Of a DNA stretch of 56,074 nucleotides, positions 54,531 through 56,074 are shown one piece after another (the first letter of the stretch is position 1; every line of letters starts with the position of its first letter). A program made the position numbers and the translations under genes. Source of the DNA: SIG589 sp964566175 (GTDB lineage: Bacteria; Bacillota; Clostridia; Oscillospirales; Acutalibacteraceae). The notes under the pieces were generated by a model. It worked only from the letters and a program-made list of their open reading frames with translations, did no database searches and was not told the DNA's origin. The DNA is taken from the NCBI GenBank assembly GCA_964566175.1, contig CAZMHU010000009.1, positions 1-56,074 on the forward strand, read 5' to 3'.

Positions 54531-54570
54531 AAAAAACAGCGATTAAGGAATTTTCCTTAATCGCTGTTTT
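54531..54570. terminator. Bidirectional terminator between trkH and the araC pseudogene
   Basis: A near-perfect inverted repeat (AACAGCGATTAAGGAA with TTCCTTAATCGCTGTT) with T-runs on both strands. It can end trkH (+) and the AraC gene (-), which are convergent. Confidence 0.9.
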
Positions 54571-54575
54571 TGTTT

Positions 54576-55420
54576 TTATATATCTTTTAAATTACGGTAA
54601 CTTGCGGGGGAAATGCCGAAACGCTTTTTGAAAATATATGAAAAATACGAAACGTCGTTAAATCCGCAATGTGTTGCAATATAACTGATTTTAAGATTTG
54701 ATTCGCGCAAAAGTTTTTGTGCGTTGCTCAGGCGAATTTGTATTATATACTCCATCGGCGTTGAGTTGGTTTCTTGTTTAAAAAGGCGTGAAAAGTGGCT
54801 TTGACTTATTGAAAAATGCGAAGCAAGGTTCGCAAGAGTGAGTTCTTTGTTATAATTTTCCGAAATATAGTCACGTGCTTCGGTAACGATTTTGTTTTTA
54901 TAGACTTTTTGAAGTTCGCATTTTTGAAGTGTATCGACAATAAGCAATCCGAAGAGTTCGTTCAATAAAGTATTGCATTCACCCTCAGAATCATTTTGCT
55001 GTGACACAATATGAAGTGCTTCGAAAATTCGCATATAATCGGATGAATGAGCCGGAACAAAATGTGCGGGAATGATTTCGAGAAGGGGGTTTTGACATTT
55101 TTCCTGAATGGAAAGTTCCTTCAAATGTCTGTTGTATATATTTGTCTTTTGTCGCAATTTACCCGAAAAATCGAGCGAAAGTTGATATGTGTTGTAGTCT
55201 CCGCAACTCGTAACATAATCACCCGGACGTCTGAAAATCATACTGCCCGTACTGACGCTGAACCCTGTGTCATTGATTTTGATTTTTCGGTTTCCGGAGA
55301 TTGATAGTCGAGTTCGTAATCCTTAACCAAACGGTGATGAACGGCGTTTGATTGCATCTTCAGTACGTACTTTTGAATTTGCAATATGTCGGCTGTTACA
55401 AAAGGGGTATAAATTGGCAT
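54576..55420 (-). pseudogene. AraC-family regulator broken by a frameshift
   Basis: An AraC/XylS regulator on the minus strand, split into two frames. The N-terminal piece (ATG at 55420) ends VKDYELDY and then runs out of frame to a stop near 55238. The second frame resumes as ISGNRKIKINDTGFSVSTGS and MIFRRPGDYV. Between them (55301-55308) one base is missing. The rejoined protein would be about 280 residues: a cupin-like sensor and two helix-turn-helix motifs (LTLANLASHFSISQSHFSR; ISYIATHCGFNDVSYFSYIF). AAAGGATGAG precedes the ATG. A true mutation or a sequencing error are both possible. Confidence 0.85.
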
Positions 55421-55452
55421 AAACTCATCCTTTCGGATTTTGTGATAATTTT

Positions 55453-55481
55453 ATTATATTATAATGCCGATAAAAATACAA
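55453..55481 (-). promoter_or_regulatory. Promoter of the araC pseudogene
   Basis: On the minus strand TTGTAT (55476-55481), a 17-base spacer and TATAAT (55453-55458), 32 bases before the ATG at 55420. Confidence 0.6.
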
Positions 55482-55615
55482 GCATATTCTTTGCGGTTTT
55501 TATTGGTAAAAAGCCTTTTTAACATTTTTATACCGCTGTTTCCGCAAAAAATAATTAAAATGCATAAAATTCCCAATAATGATAAGATTATTATATTTTT
55601 TGACAATATACTTAA

Positions 55616-55643
55616 TTGTTATTTTACACAAAAAAGATATAAT
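55616..55643 (+). promoter_or_regulatory. Candidate promoter of the serine recombinase
   Basis: TTGTTA (55616-55621), a 16-base spacer and TATAAT (55638-55643). A perfect TTGACA also stands at 55600-55605 with a poor partner. The stretch 55482-55780 otherwise shows only AT-rich sequence, an ORF at 55464 with no family match, and no gene I can support. Confidence 0.45.
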
Positions 55644-55781
55644 AATAATCGAGAATGTTTGTATTGTGGTTGTTTTGTGTTGTTTAGGTAGACTAAATCG
55701 ACCACATCTTTAAGAGCGAGGTTTTAGTATGGATTACTTGTTTTCGGATTATTTCTTATCTGCCGGAAAGCAATATAACAC

Positions 55782-56074
55782 ATGGCTAAGAATATTACGG
55801 TCATCCCTGCCACCCTGGACAGACACACAGGGATACCTTCCCATATCCATCACAAGCGCAGAGTTGCCGGCTATGCCCGTGTGTCTACTGACAGCGAGGA
55901 ACAGCTTACCAGCTATGAGGCACAGGTGGATTACTATACTCAGTACATACAGTCGAACCCGGATTGGCAATTTGTCTGCGTGTACACGGATGACGGTATT
56001 ACGGGTTGGACCTTTGACAGACCCGGCTTTAAGTCAATGGAGCAGGATATTATAGACGGGAAAATCGATGCCGT
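55782..56074 (+). CDS. Large serine recombinase, N-terminal part (runs off right edge)
   Basis: An open frame from ATG 55782 to the window end, 97 residues seen. KRRVAGYARVSTDSEEQLTS contains the resolvase-domain motif with the catalytic serine (ARVST, S36), followed by YEAQVDYYTQYIQ, VYTDDGITGWTFDRPGF and IIDGKIDAV, as in the large serine recombinases of Clostridial conjugative elements and phages. Codon use and base content are richer in G and C than neighbours, implying transfer. It likely marks the end of an integrated mobile element. The DNA-binding C-terminal parts are outside the window. A frame at 55729 in another phase is a shadow. Confidence 0.85.
   Translation, partial: MAKNITVIPATLDRHTGIPSHIHHKRRVAGYARVSTDSEEQLTSYEAQVDYYTQYIQSNPDWQFVCVYTDDGITGWTFDRPGFKSMEQDIIDGKIDA

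Noticed and set aside
55285..55310. Programmed frameshift in the AraC gene at the A-run
   Set aside because: The conserved residues of the second frame start upstream of the A-run, so slippage there would lose them; a single missing base fits better. It stays possible but unlikely.
55729..56055. 108-residue + strand ORF starting MDYLFSDYFL
   Set aside because: It overlaps the serine recombinase in another phase. The recombinase frame from 55782 shows clear family motifs; this one does not.

Overview
The window is a chromosomal segment of a low-to-moderate GC, spore-forming Clostridia-type Firmicute, most likely from the Oscillospiraceae/Ruminococcaceae side. Reasons: the gene order RNase J - rplI - dnaB - tilS - hpt - ftsH, the dprA-topA-trmFO and plsX-rnc-(radical SAM)-smc-ftsY blocks, a CD1247-type protein, a DUF4830 protein, a SpoVM peptide, strong Shine-Dalgarno sites with many TTG starts, and consensus TTGACA/TATAAT promoters. 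Almost every gene is on the + strand.

Layout. 1-374: the tail of a cell-wall-binding-repeat protein, a terminator and a GC-rich island unlike the rest. 375-8505: a C39-like protein, then RNase J, ribosomal protein L9, replicative helicase, tRNA-Ile lysidine synthetase, HPRT and FtsH. 8747-10998: serC-serA. 11040-12317: the L20 leader RNA and infC-rpmI-rplT, with infC starting at ATT. 12387-29774: a long dense run for RNA modification, DNA processing, topoisomerase I, phospholipid synthesis, RNase III, SMC, FtsY, NTP sanitation, NAD synthesis, YqeK, RsfS and LeuRS. 29853-35076: rpsU (S21), YqeG, an endonuclease IV-like protein, EF-P, a Cys/Asp-rich protein, IspD-IspF, DUF4830 and an RsuA-type pseudouridine synthase. 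35268-42404: a sugar-ABC ATPase, a PucR-type regulator, and FtsE-FtsX with an M23 hydrolase, an S41 protease and a VanZ-like protein.

42600-49568 is the standout: a complete type V-A CRISPR-Cas system. Cas12a (1222 aa, all RuvC and pre-crRNA-processing residues present), Cas4, Cas1 and Cas2 lie in overlapping frames, followed by a leader and an array. The array shows 20 identical 35-nt repeats, 19 complete spacers of 25-30 nt, a 100-N assembly gap and a degenerate last repeat. The crRNA handle matches the Francisella-type 19-nt handle. One effector and three adaptation proteins make it self-sufficient for spacer acquisition, crRNA maturation and DNA cleavage.

49595-54522: an ElaA-type acetyltransferase, a ClC protein with CLC-F-like motifs, a 49-aa hydrophobic peptide, the 26-aa SpoVM, and the TrkA-TrkH potassium system. 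54576-55420 (minus strand) is an AraC-family regulator broken by a frameshift. From 55782 a serine recombinase runs off the right edge, pointing to an adjacent mobile element.
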